A stretch of DNA of 64,000 bases from Arthrobacter sp. Lineage in GTDB: Bacteria; Actinomycetota; Actinomycetes; Actinomycetales; Micrococcaceae. Location: assembly GCA_025464925.1 (NCBI GenBank), contig JAODMS010000241.1:3783-67782 (forward strand), given 5' to 3'. The notes beneath the pieces were generated by a model, which did not search any database, had not been told where the DNA came from, and was given only the letters and a program-made list of their open reading frames with translations. Position 1 is the first letter of the stretch; every line of letters begins with the position of its first letter. Shown piece after piece: positions 35,313 to 44,560 of the stretch. A program made the position numbers and the translations under genes.

Positions 35313-37757
35313 ATGACCGGGTCCGACAGCGTGCCTCAGGGACCGGCGCTCGCCGGTCTTCGTGTACTCGACCTCAGTGGCGGCCTGGCCGGCGCACTCA
35401 CGGGCATGGTTCTCGGCGACAACGGCGCCGAGGTGGTGAAGGTCGAGCCCCCCGGTGGGGACCGCCTGCGCCGGATGCAGGCCTACGCGATGTGGCACCG
35501 CGGCAAGCAGAGCGTGATCGCCGATCTTGCGACGACCGACGGCCACGACCGGATCCGTGCCCTCGCCCTCGGTGCGGACGTCATGATCCAGGACTGGCGT
35601 CCGGGCGTGGCCGGACGTCGTGGCGTGTCCCACGACGAGTTGATCGTCGACAACCCGCGCCTGGTCACGTGCAGCATCACCGGCTTCGGGTCCCGCGGGC
35701 CCTGGGCACACATCAAGGGCTACGAGGCGGTGGTGGCGGCCAAGAGCGGGGTGTTCATGACCCAGCCGAGCAGCCTCAAGCTCACCGACCGCCCCCGGTT
35801 CTCACCCGTCCCGGCCGGCGCGTTCGGCGCAGCCATGGGCGCCTTGCAGGGCATCCTCGCGGCGCTGTACGTCCGTGGCAGCTCCGGTGCCGGCCAGCAC
35901 GTCGAGACGAGCCTCCTCCAGGGATTGACCGCCTACGACCTCTATCCGTGGCTGGAGCCACTGGTCCCCCAGGGACTCCTGCACCGCGACGCACCAGCGG
36001 GGGCCGGGCCCACGATCTACCCGCCCATCTCGATGCTGGTGGCCTTCACCAAAGACGGCCGAGGCATCCAGTTCGGCAACTTCCTCCCCCACCAGCTCGC
36101 GGCCTTCCTCCGAGCGACCGGTCTGAGCGACTGGTACCGGGACAACGCCGACCAGCCCGAGGAGACCGTGCTGACCACTGCCCGCCTCCGGATCCACGAG
36201 TGCACATGGCAGGAGTGGGAGAAGGCGTTCGAGGCCGAGCCCGACATCGCGGTCGAGCCGTACCGCACCGCAGAGGAGGCCACCCGGCACCCGCAGATGC
36301 TGCACAACGGAGACGTGGTCGACGTCGCCGACCCGACAGTCGGACCCATGCGGCAGATCGGTCCATTGGTCACGCTGCACGGCACTCCGGCGACCATCGG
36401 GCGACCGGCTCCGGCGCCCGGCGAGCACGACAGCACGGCTTTCTTCCCGCGGTACAACGGCTCCACGCCGGCAGCGATTCCCGGCGGACCCCCGCTGGCC
36501 GGCGTCACCGTGGTGGAGCTGGCGTGGTTCTACGCCGCGCCGTTCGGCCTGGCCCTGCTGGCCGACCTTGGCGCCAGGGTCATCAAGGTGGAGAACCTCA
36601 CCGGCGACCCGCACCGCTCGCAGACCGGGGTCAAGGAGTTCGCCGGAGTCAAGGGCCTCCAGGGCAAGGAGAGCCTCGCGGTCGACACAGGCTCCCCCGA
36701 AGGAATGGAAATCCTTCACCGACTGCTGCGCCGCGCCGATCTGGTCATGCGCAATTTCCGGCAGGAGGCGGCCGTCCGGATGGGCATCGACGCCAGCGCT
36801 CTCCTGTCCGTCAACCCCGACCTCTTCTACCTCTACGCGGCGGCGTACGGCAGCTCCGGTCCGTCCGCCCGGCGTCCCGCGTACGCCCCGACCATCGGCG
36901 CGGGTGCTGGCCATCAGGCATGGCACCTGGGTCGGGCCCACGCGTTCGAGGACGTCGAGCCGCTCCGGGCGGACGAGGCGGTCCGCCTCGGCGGCGACAC
37001 CTTCGACCGTCAGTCACACATCCTGGTCAATGCCGACGCGGGGGCCGCTCTCGGCGTGGGCACCGCGATGCTGCTCGGCCTGCTGGCCCGCCAGCGGACC
37101 GGCACAGGGCAGTCGGCACAGACCACCATGCTGTGCACCAATGCGTACCTGACGTCCGAGGACTACCTGACGTTCGAAGGCAAGCCGCCCCACGTCCTGC
37201 CCGACTCCGACGCTAACGGTCTCGGCGCGCTCTACCGTCTCTACCCCGCCCGATCCGGCTGGGTCTTCCTCGCCGTCACCGACGACGACGAGTGGTCGGC
37301 ACTCTGCGCCGGGATCGCCGAGGGCAGCGATGGCGTCACCGATCTGGCCGGCGACGAGCGTTTCCTGACCGCCGAGGAACGGGCCGGGCACGACGGAGAG
37401 CTGGCCGACGCGCTCACCGTCGCCTTCGCCCGCCGGGAGGCGAGCAGCTGGGAGTCGCTGCTGACGGCGCGTGACCTGGCCTGCGTCGAGGTGAACGAGC
37501 AGCCGTTCTCCCGGTTCACCATCGAACATCCCGCGATGGTGGAGAACGGCTTCGTCGGAGAGACCGTGCACCCGTGGTTCGGCCGCCATCGCCGGCACGG
37601 CCCGCTCGTCTCGATGTCGGAGTCGCCGGCCTCGCTCGGCGCCGGCTGCCTCATCGGCCAGCACACCCGTCAGATCCTGGACGAACTCGGCTACTCCGCC
37701 GAGGAGGTCGACGACCTTCGTGCGAGAGGCGTCGTCACCTGGCCGGCCGACGACTGA
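35313..37757 (+). CDS. double-length CaiB/BaiF CoA-transferase
   Basis: 814 residues made of two fused family III CoA-transferase halves. The first begins ALAGLRVLDLSGGLAGALTG, the second near residue 390 (PLAGVTVVELAWFYAAPFGL). In the N-terminal half the stretch where single-domain enzymes have the catalytic Asp reads GAFGAAMGALQG, with Ala instead. The C-terminal half has Asp575 in VNADAGAALG. The protein is therefore likely a fused pseudodimer with one working site. It has a good GGGGAG box before ATG 35313 and is followed 100 bp later by a second such gene. Confidence 0.9.
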   Translation: MTGSDSVPQGPALAGLRVLDLSGGLAGALTGMVLGDNGAEVVKVEPPGGDRLRRMQAYAMWHRGKQSVIADLATTDGHDRIRALALGADVMIQDWRPGVAGRRGVSHDELIVDNPRLVTCSITGFGSRGPWAHIKGYEAVVAAKSGVFMTQPSSLKLTDRPRFSPVPAGAFGAAMGALQGILAALYVRGSSGAGQHVETSLLQGLTAYDLYPWLEPLVPQGLLHRDAPAGAGPTIYPPISMLVAFTKDGRGIQFGNFLPHQLAAFLRATGLSDWYRDNADQPEETVLTTARLRIHECTWQEWEKAFEAEPDIAVEPYRTAEEATRHPQMLHNGDVVDVADPTVGPMRQIGPLVTLHGTPATIGRPAPAPGEHDSTAFFPRYNGSTPAAIPGGPPLAGVTVVELAWFYAAPFGLALLADLGARVIKVENLTGDPHRSQTGVKEFAGVKGLQGKESLAVDTGSPEGMEILHRLLRRADLVMRNFRQEAAVRMGIDASALLSVNPDLFYLYAAAYGSSGPSARRPAYAPTIGAGAGHQAWHLGRAHAFEDVEPLRADEAVRLGGDTFDRQSHILVNADAGAALGVGTAMLLGLLARQRTGTGQSAQTTMLCTNAYLTSEDYLTFEGKPPHVLPDSDANGLGALYRLYPARSGWVFLAVTDDDEWSALCAGIAEGSDGVTDLAGDERFLTAEERAGHDGELADALTVAFARREASSWESLLTARDLACVEVNEQPFSRFTIEHPAMVENGFVGETVHPWFGRHRRHGPLVSMSESPASLGAGCLIGQHTRQILDELGYSAEEVDDLRARGVVTWPADD

Positions 37758-37856
37758 CCGTCCCCGACCACGGCGGCCGTCGCTACCTCCAACACCCGAG
37801 GATCCCCCTCATCCCGGCCATTCTCGACACGGAAGCCCGAGTCTCAGGAGCGCACC

Positions 37857-40364
37857 ATGCCGACGTCCGCCGATCGCACCTCCTCGCCCGCGTCACCGGC
37901 CTCGTCGGCCGGGGGGCCCCTGGGCGGAGTACGCGTCCTGCTGCTGTCTCCCACCCAGACCGGCATGCACGCGGGGCAGTTCCTCGCTGATTTCGGCGCC
38001 GAGGTCTGGCACGTGGAACGCCCCGGCGGCAGCCCGCTGCGGCAGCAACCGGCCTGGCCGTTCTGGGCGCGCGGAACGAAGAGCATCGAACTCGACCTGC
38101 ACGACCCCGCCGACGCCGAGGTGGTCCGGCGGCTGGCCCTCGAGAGCGACGTCGTCCTCGAGACCTTCCGACCTGGCGTCGCCGACTCGCTGGGCCTCGG
38201 CTATCCGACCCTGTCGTCGGCCAACCCCCGACTGGTGTACTGCTCGATCACCGGCTTCGGTCGCCAGGGCCCCTACGCAGATCTGCAGGGCTACGAGGGC
38301 GTGATCATGGCCAAGACCGGGGTGCTGTGGCACGTCGCGGGCATGGCGGGCGGAGGCCGACCGGCCTTCCCCTCTGCCCTCTACGGGTCGTTCCCCGCCA
38401 CCCAGCTGGCGCTGCAGGGCATCCTCTCCGCACTGCTCGAGCGGGAGGAGAGCGGACTCGGTCAGTGGGTGGAGACCACGATCGCGCAGGGCCTCACCGT
38501 GCACGACACCTTCGGCTGGTTCGCGCGGATCGTGGCGGGCCGCTTCCCCGAGAGCTTCACCCAGGCTCCTCTGCTCGAGGACGGCGTCCCGACCGGCGGC
38601 CTGTCCTTCCGGCTGCTCATCGCGCTGACCGCGGACGGCCACTGGCTGCAGTTCTCCCAGGTCGTCGACCGGCTGTTCCGGGCCATGATGGACGTACTGG
38701 GACTGGGCTGGATGCTCACCGACCCGGAATGGGAAGGCGCCCCCGACTTTCCGGACGCCGCCAAGCGAGAGACGTTCTGGGAGCACCTGCTGGTTGCCGT
38801 CAAGGCGAAGCCCCTCGCCGAGTGGCAGCGGCTCTTCGACGAGAACCCGGACGTGTGGGCGGAGACCTTCCGCACCGGTTCCGAGGCCCTCGACCACCCC
38901 CAGACGGTGCACAATCGCATGGCCGTGGAGATCGTCGATCCCGTGGTCGGTTCGGTGCTCCAACCAGCCGCCGTGGTCCGCATGGACGGCACACCGGCCG
39001 TCCTCGGCCGGCCGGCACCGGTGCGGGGACAGTTCGACGACGAGCTGCGCGCCCGGGCGCAAGGCCCGCCGGCGGAGGCCGGTCGCCCGGCCCCCGCCCA
39101 GGGGCGGCCCACCCGGCCGCCGTTGGACGGCCTCACAGTGCTCGAACTGGGCACGTACTACGCGGCACCGTTCGGCGCGACCCTGCTGGCCGATTACGGC
39201 GCCCGGGTGATCAAGATCGAGGAGCCGGCCGGCGACCCGATGCGCAACATGCTCCCCTTCCCGGACGTGGCCGGGATCAAGGCCCTCGTCGGCAAGGAGA
39301 GCATCGCCGTCGACATCGGGACCGAGGAGGGCCGGCAGATCGTCCGCGATCTCGCCGCGCGGGCCGACGTCGTTCTCCAGTCCTTCCGGGCGGGAGTCGC
39401 CGAGCGACTGGGTCTGGACGCCGACTCGCTCCGAGAGCTCAACCCGGACCTCGTGTACCTGACCGCGCCCGGCTACGGACCGGACGGGCCCTGTGGTCAC
39501 CGGCCGGCGTACGCGCCCACGATCGGCGCCGGCGCCGGCTTGGCGTTCCGGAACGCCGGCGCGAGCTCGGCCGTCACGGCCTCGCCGGACATGGGGATCC
39601 CGGAGATCAAGCAGGTGTTCGGCCGGCTCGTGTTCGCGGTGATGGGCGTCGGGAACGCCGACGGCTACGCAGCCGTCACGGTCGGCACGGCGATGATCCT
39701 GGGCATCCTGGCTCGGCGGCGCGGCCACGGCGGCCAGGCCATGCTGACCACGATGCTGTCCACCGCGACGCACGCTCTCTCCGAGGACATGGTCCGCTAC
39801 GAGGGCCGGGGACCTGCGCCGACCGCGGATCCCGAACTGCGCGGGCTGAGCGCGTTGTACCGCCTCTACCAGGCGCAGGACGGCTGGGTCTTCCTCGCGG
39901 CGCCCGGACCGCGGGACTGGACGCGGCTGATGAAGGCGCTCCCCGACCGCGCGGAGACACTGGGCGACCCCCGCTTCGGCAGTCCGGAGGCCCGCTCGGC
40001 GAACGACAGCGTCCTCGTCGCGATCCTTTCGGAGGTCTTCGCGCAGCGTCCCGCGGCCGAGTGGGAGAAGAGCCTCCGGGCCGCCGAGGTCGCCTGCGTC
40101 GAGGTGGCACCCGGGCCCGTCGAGGGCGGGTACTTGGACGAGGGAAGCGTCGGCCGGCTCTCCGGCTTCGTCACCCGGTGCGAGCACCCATTCCTCGGCG
40201 AGGTCGAGCGATTGGCCCCCATGGTGCGGTTCTCACGCTCCACGACGGTGGCCGGCGGCTCCTGCGCAGTGGGACAGCAGAGCCTCACGATACTGCGGGA
40301 GCTGGGCTACGCGGAGGACCGCATCGACGAGTTGACGGGGTCGGGCGTCGTCGTCACATCCTGA
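37857..40364 (+). CDS. double-length CaiB/BaiF CoA-transferase
   Basis: 835 residues, again two fused halves (LGGVRVLLLSPTQTGMHAGQ and, near residue 420, PLDGLTVLELGTYYAAPFGA). The N-terminal half has YGSFPATQLALQG where the catalytic Asp should be. The C-terminal half has Asp602 in GNADGYAAVTVG. Low similarity to the neighbour at 35313 outside motifs suggests old divergence and different acyl substrates. ATG 37857 has a GGAG box. Confidence 0.9.
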   Translation: MPTSADRTSSPASPASSAGGPLGGVRVLLLSPTQTGMHAGQFLADFGAEVWHVERPGGSPLRQQPAWPFWARGTKSIELDLHDPADAEVVRRLALESDVVLETFRPGVADSLGLGYPTLSSANPRLVYCSITGFGRQGPYADLQGYEGVIMAKTGVLWHVAGMAGGGRPAFPSALYGSFPATQLALQGILSALLEREESGLGQWVETTIAQGLTVHDTFGWFARIVAGRFPESFTQAPLLEDGVPTGGLSFRLLIALTADGHWLQFSQVVDRLFRAMMDVLGLGWMLTDPEWEGAPDFPDAAKRETFWEHLLVAVKAKPLAEWQRLFDENPDVWAETFRTGSEALDHPQTVHNRMAVEIVDPVVGSVLQPAAVVRMDGTPAVLGRPAPVRGQFDDELRARAQGPPAEAGRPAPAQGRPTRPPLDGLTVLELGTYYAAPFGATLLADYGARVIKIEEPAGDPMRNMLPFPDVAGIKALVGKESIAVDIGTEEGRQIVRDLAARADVVLQSFRAGVAERLGLDADSLRELNPDLVYLTAPGYGPDGPCGHRPAYAPTIGAGAGLAFRNAGASSAVTASPDMGIPEIKQVFGRLVFAVMGVGNADGYAAVTVGTAMILGILARRRGHGGQAMLTTMLSTATHALSEDMVRYEGRGPAPTADPELRGLSALYRLYQAQDGWVFLAAPGPRDWTRLMKALPDRAETLGDPRFGSPEARSANDSVLVAILSEVFAQRPAAEWEKSLRAAEVACVEVAPGPVEGGYLDEGSVGRLSGFVTRCEHPFLGEVERLAPMVRFSRSTTVAGGSCAVGQQSLTILRELGYAEDRIDELTGSGVVVTS

Positions 40365-40373
40365 CCTGACGTG

Positions 40374-40419
40374 CGTGGAGCCCGCCTTCCCGGCTGATGC
40401 CGGGACCGCGGGCCCCACG
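40374..40419. terminator. bidirectional terminator hairpin
   Basis: A long stem with a perfect inner arm (TCCCGGC/GCCGGGA) and an outer arm interrupted by single bulges lies between the convergent CoA-transferase and binding-protein genes. Confidence 0.65.
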
Positions 40420-40433
40420 GTCGTTCTGGTCGA

Positions 40434-41732
40434 TCAGCCGTCGACGTCGATGTACTCCCCGCAGACCGCCTCATCGTCCGGCACCCACTGATCGCCTTCG
40501 CGTACGACGAACCAGGTGCATTCGTCGTACGGGGTTCCGCCGTTCGGTGTCGGCCCACCGGTGAAGGAGATGGGTGCGTTGGGGATCAGACCCGCGCCGT
40601 CGTAGTCCTCGATCGCACGCATGTTCTCGATGAGCGCCTCGCGGGTCAGGCACTCGCCCCCGTCCTCGCCGGTCGTCTCCTCGATGCCCCGGATGAAGAG
40701 GTCCGCCGAGACGTACCCCCCAGCCGTGAACTGACCACTGGGTTCCGCGTCGGGGACGTAGGTCTCCATCGCGTCGAGATACTCCTCCATCTCGGGCGTG
40801 TCCACCTCCGTGGGCACCAGCCCTGTCAGGATCGTGAAGACGCCCTGGATGTCGTCGGACACCTTGTCTGCGGCCTCCGGGTTGTAGAGACCGGAGAACA
40901 GGGCTCCCTTGAACGTGAGCCCCTGGGACCGGGCCGCCTGCACGACCGACAGCGACGAGTCGGTGAGGAGCAGGCCGTAGACACCGTCGGCCCCGGCCTC
41001 CTTCATCTGGATGGCCTGCCCCGTGGCGTCGAAGGTGCCGAGGGGGATGTCGAGCGACTGGACGACGATCTCCAGGCCGAGCTCCGCGGCGACGGCCTTG
41101 GTGTTCGCGACCCCCGCCACGGCGGCCGGTGAGTTGTGCGCCAAGATGGCCAGTTTCGTCACCCCGGCCTCCTGCATCCGCTCGATGTTCGCCGTGTTGG
41201 CGTAGCCGATGTTGGACGCACCCGCGTAGCCGAAGACGTTCTCGTCCTCCGCGTACGCCAGCGGAGTCATGAGACCGGCGACAGGGACGCCCTGCTGACC
41301 CAGGTAGTCGTACATGGTGTCGACACGCGATGCGGCGATGACGCCGAAGGCCTGCTCCTGCTGCACGGCCTGGCGACCCGCGACCGACTGCGCCGCGCCG
41401 TCACCCATGTCGTCGATCCGCACGAGTTCGATCTGGCGCCCTCCGACGCCACCCTCCTCGTTCTGCTTGTCGATCCGCGCCTGCGCGGAGTCCGCGAACC
41501 CGCCGAAGTTGCTCGAGGCGGGACCGGTGAGCGGCGCGATCAGTGCCAGCGTGATGCTCTCGTCGGTGACGCCGGGCGCGGTGCAGTCCGCACCGTCGGC
41601 GGCCGATGTCCCGCCTCCCTCCGCATCCCCGCAGGCGCTGAGTACGGCCGACGCCAGCGTGACGATCGTCGCGGTGAGCACCCGGCGGGGCCGCACGGGT
41701 GACGTACGGGACCCGGTGGACAGTCGAGCCAT
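40434..41732 (-). CDS. ABC transporter substrate-binding lipoprotein (Leu/Ile/Val family)
   Basis: 432 residues. An Arg-rich N terminus, a hydrophobic segment (VLTATIVTLASAV) and the lipobox LSAC mark a lipoprotein anchored outside the membrane. The mature part (ITLALIAPLTGPASSNFGGF ... IELVRIDDMGD) is a type I periplasmic-binding fold of the branched-chain amino acid family (Peripla_BP_6). In catabolic regions such proteins often bind aromatic or alicyclic acids. No permease or ATPase genes stand next to it, so it must share a transporter encoded elsewhere or act as a sensor. Confidence 0.92.
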   Translation of the reverse strand: MARLSTGSRTSPVRPRRVLTATIVTLASAVLSACGDAEGGGTSAADGADCTAPGVTDESITLALIAPLTGPASSNFGGFADSAQARIDKQNEEGGVGGRQIELVRIDDMGDGAAQSVAGRQAVQQEQAFGVIAASRVDTMYDYLGQQGVPVAGLMTPLAYAEDENVFGYAGASNIGYANTANIERMQEAGVTKLAILAHNSPAAVAGVANTKAVAAELGLEIVVQSLDIPLGTFDATGQAIQMKEAGADGVYGLLLTDSSLSVVQAARSQGLTFKGALFSGLYNPEAADKVSDDIQGVFTILTGLVPTEVDTPEMEEYLDAMETYVPDAEPSGQFTAGGYVSADLFIRGIEETTGEDGGECLTREALIENMRAIEDYDGAGLIPNAPISFTGGPTPNGGTPYDECTWFVVREGDQWVPDDEAVCGEYIDVDG

Positions 41733-41850
41733 CAGGGATCCTCCTGTTCTGGAGACCGCTTTCAGGCGCGCCCATCACCCAGAAATGCATGACTGGGCTG
41801 CCCGAATCGATGCGGATTCAGCGTCCGGCGAAGGATTTCGCCTGAACCTG

Positions 41851-41880
41851 ACCGTAGGAATAGGTCCCACCTGGCGTCAA
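41851..41880 (-). promoter_or_regulatory. candidate sigma-70-type promoter for the binding-protein gene
   Basis: On the minus strand TTGACG (complement of 41875-41880) and TACGGT (complement of 41851-41856) are separated by 18 bases, about 120 bases upstream of the ATG at 41732. The surrounding 41733-42023 is AT-richer than the rest of the window and contains no gene. Confidence 0.45.
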
Positions 41881-42023
41881 TAGTGTTCTACGGAAAATGT
41901 CCCGGACATCGGTTACAGCATCTCCGGGACTAGTCATATAGGCGTGGTCCGACGACATTCATTGCCACGGAATGCCCAGCGAGCGATTCGGCACGGAGCC
42001 GTTCGGCCTACGGCTGGACGCCG

Positions 42024-42644
42024 TCAGGAGCCGTTGAGCGTTGAGCGGACGGTCGGTGCGTGGGGTTGGTCTGCGGGGTCGGGGAACCGGCAGAGCTGCA
42101 CCTCCTCGCTGCCGGTGTCCAGTACGGCGTAGGAGACTGCTCTGGCCACAGGATCACGGGACTCCCCGAGAGAACCGGGGTTCACCACGAGGGTTCCGGA
42201 GTGCCGCTCGGCCATGGGCACGTGCGTGTGGCCTAGAAGCAGGAAGTCCGCGTCGAGATCGGCGCAACCACGGAGCAACGGGGAACCCGAGTGCAGATAA
42301 TCGGTGTACGGGGCGAAAGGACTGGCATGCACCACACAGATCCGCTTGCCGTCGACGTCGACGTCGATGCGCATGGGTAGAGAGCGGAGATAGTCGAGAT
42401 TCTTGGGATCGGCATTCTTCGGAGTTTTCGGTGCAACGTGCTTCAGATAGCCGAGTTCGTGATTGCCGAGGACGTACCGAAGACCCTCCCGGCGGGCCCT
42501 CGAGATGACTTCGTCGGAGAATCGGTATTCATAGACGAGATCACCGAGCAAAAGGATCTCGTCCACATCCGACCCTAGTTCGGATAATGCACGGTCAAAT
42601 GCAGCCACATTGCAGTGCACGTCCGAGATGAGCCCTAGTCGCAT
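42024..42644 (-). CDS. metallophosphoesterase (YfcE-like)
   Basis: 206 residues with the metal-binding series DVHCN (residues 8-12), GDLV, GNHE, VVHASPFAPY and GHTHVPM, i.e. all ligands of a small calcineurin-like phosphodiesterase. The cellular substrate is unknown. It is the last gene of the group thiolase-like, DUF35, phosphoesterase on the minus strand. A role in that pathway is not obvious. Confidence 0.9.
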   Translation of the reverse strand: MRLGLISDVHCNVAAFDRALSELGSDVDEILLLGDLVYEYRFSDEVISRARREGLRYVLGNHELGYLKHVAPKTPKNADPKNLDYLRSLPMRIDVDVDGKRICVVHASPFAPYTDYLHSGSPLLRGCADLDADFLLLGHTHVPMAERHSGTLVVNPGSLGESRDPVARAVSYAVLDTGSEEVQLCRFPDPADQPHAPTVRSTLNGS

Positions 42645-42722
42645 TCCGGTCCTTCCAGGTCGGGCGGTCGTGGTGCCGCCCGACGGCGGGACGGTGTCCG
42701 CCGCCCGCTGTCGTCGTCGTGG

Positions 42723-43148
42723 CTAGGCCTTCCGGAAGACCGGGATCGCGACCTCGTCGTCGAAGGGGTCGAAGTCGACCTGCACGGGGAGACCGCACAC
42801 GAGTTCGTCCTTCGCGGCGTCCACCACCCGACCCATGAAGCGGACCGGTTCTCCCTGCACGCCGTCGAGTTCGATGACCGAGATGTTGTACGCACCCAGG
42901 TGCGCCATCGAGCTGTCCGGCGGCTCGTCCATCCAGGTGTACGTGAACACCGTGCCGGTGCCGGGGACCTCGTCCCACTCCCAGGCGAGCGAGTTGCAGC
43001 TGTAGCAGACCGGCACCGGCTCCCAGCGGTGCGCTCCGCAGTTCCCGCAGCACTGAACCGCCAGCCGGCCCTTGCCGGCCGACAGCCAGTACCCCTCGGT
43101 CTTCGCACTCCACCCCGGAGCCGGTAGACGATCACGATCGCTTGACAT
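42723..43148 (-). CDS. DUF35 zinc-ribbon/OB-fold protein (thiolase partner)
   Basis: 141 residues. The zinc ribbon uses Cys34/Cys37 and Cys48/Cys51 (CCGNCGAH ... VCYSCNSL), followed by the OB fold (TVFTYTWMDEPPDSS ... VRFMGRVVD). Its ATG overlaps the stop of the thiolase-like gene by one base, implying a 1:1 complex made by coupled translation. It is the second of three such pairs. Confidence 0.93.
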   Translation of the reverse strand: MSSDRDRLPAPGWSAKTEGYWLSAGKGRLAVQCCGNCGAHRWEPVPVCYSCNSLAWEWDEVPGTGTVFTYTWMDEPPDSSMAHLGAYNISVIELDGVQGEPVRFMGRVVDAAKDELVCGLPVQVDFDPFDDEVAIPVFRKA

Positions 43149-44356
43149 CAGCTCTCCTTCGTGAGCAGCAGGGCGCTGGTCGGCGCCGGCGAAGACCCGG
43201 CAACGACGAGGGCGACATCGGCCCCCTGCACCTGGTTGGGCGAATGGCCCCGCATCTGGCGGACACCCTCGATGACGTGCGTCATGCCGTGCGCGTAGAC
43301 CTCGGCGAGGTTGCCCCCGTGGGTGTTGACCGGCAACGCAGCGCCGGCGCGGATGTTGCCGTCGCCCACGAACGGACCGGACTCCCCCTTCGGCACGAGC
43401 TGGAAGTCCTCGAGCCCCATGAGCACCATCGGCGTGAAGTGGTCGTACATGAGCGCCACGTCGACGTCGGTCGGGCCGAGCCCAGCGTTGGCGTAGAGGT
43501 CCTCGGCGACGGTGCGCTGGCCGGCGGAGGCGAAGTCGTCGTCCGACATCTGGTTGCCCGCCCCCAGGACGCCGCTGAAGTGGCCGCCGCCCCACCGGTA
43601 CGGCGCGCCCATCGCGATGCCGGCCAGCGACACCGGCTCCTGGCGGAGGTCCCGGGCCCGTTCCTTCGTCGTGACGATGACGCAGCTGCCGGAGTCGCTC
43701 TCCATGCAGTAGTCGAGCAGGCGCAGTGGGTCGGCGAGCATCCGGCTGTTGTGATGGTCGTCCATCGTGATCGGCGTGCGAAAGCGGGCGTGCGGGTTGT
43801 TGGCTGCCATCAGCCGCGCGTTGATCGCCACCTCGCCGAAGTGGTCGATCGTGGTGCCGAAGCGGTGCATGTGCCGACGCGCGGCCAGGGCGAACGCCTG
43901 GCCCGGTGACTGGATGCCGTAGTTGGGCAGCTTCCCTGCTGCTTCCTCCGCGGCCGACATGCGGGCGAAGCCGGCGCCGAACCGGTTGTCCGGGGACTGG
44001 ATGATTCCGCGGGTGACGGCCACGTACTTGGCCTGTCCGGTCGCCACGGCCATGGCGGCGTACAGGTAGGCGCCGCCCATGGCACCCCCGCCGCCGCCCC
44101 AGCCCATGCCGGTGAACCGGAGGCGTTCGGCGCCGAACACGCCGGCAAGGGCACCGCCGTCGGTCTCGTCGTTGGAGTAGGACGTGTACCCGTCGATATC
44201 CGACGGCTTGATGCCGGCGTCTTCGCAGGCCGCCGTCACCGCCTCGACGACGAGCTGCAGCTTGCCCTTCTCGGCGAACTCACCCCGCCGTCCGAAGGCC
44301 GTGTGCCCGATACCGACGACCGCGGTCCGGTCCCGCAGCCACGAGCCCTCGCCCAT
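43148..44356 (-). CDS. SCP2-thiolase-like (Ltp2-type) enzyme
   Basis: 402 residues. The nucleophile region reads GMGWGGGGGAMGG, with no Cys. ALMYDHFTPMVLMGLEDFQ and LPVNTHGGNLAEVYAHG are conserved with the other two copies. Retro-aldolase or acyltransferase chemistry with the DUF35 partner is likely. It is divergent from the CoA-transferase-like gene at 44561 over a 204-bp gap. Confidence 0.9.
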   Translation of the reverse strand: MGEGSWLRDRTAVVGIGHTAFGRRGEFAEKGKLQLVVEAVTAACEDAGIKPSDIDGYTSYSNDETDGGALAGVFGAERLRFTGMGWGGGGGAMGGAYLYAAMAVATGQAKYVAVTRGIIQSPDNRFGAGFARMSAAEEAAGKLPNYGIQSPGQAFALAARRHMHRFGTTIDHFGEVAINARLMAANNPHARFRTPITMDDHHNSRMLADPLRLLDYCMESDSGSCVIVTTKERARDLRQEPVSLAGIAMGAPYRWGGGHFSGVLGAGNQMSDDDFASAGQRTVAEDLYANAGLGPTDVDVALMYDHFTPMVLMGLEDFQLVPKGESGPFVGDGNIRAGAALPVNTHGGNLAEVYAHGMTHVIEGVRQMRGHSPNQVQGADVALVVAGSSPAPTSALLLTKES

Positions 44357-44560
44357 GTCATCACATCCTCATCGCCCGGCGGTGCAAATCGCATTTTCAC
44401 CTTCTGGGCAACGTAGCCGACTCCGCGAACTCTCGGCAAGCCATGCCGTAAGGCATTCGACAGCGGCCCCGGTGAACACCTGACACTTCGCGGGCGACTG
44501 ACCCGCGCGGCGACCGACTCGGTCGCCCCCTACGCGCGGCCGGACCGTATCTTCGGCGCC

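Noticed and set aside
37893..40187. 764-codon minus-strand frame opposite the second double CoA-transferase
   Set aside because: A shadow of a GC-rich gene. It shows no domain, while the plus strand has clear CoA-transferase motifs in both halves.
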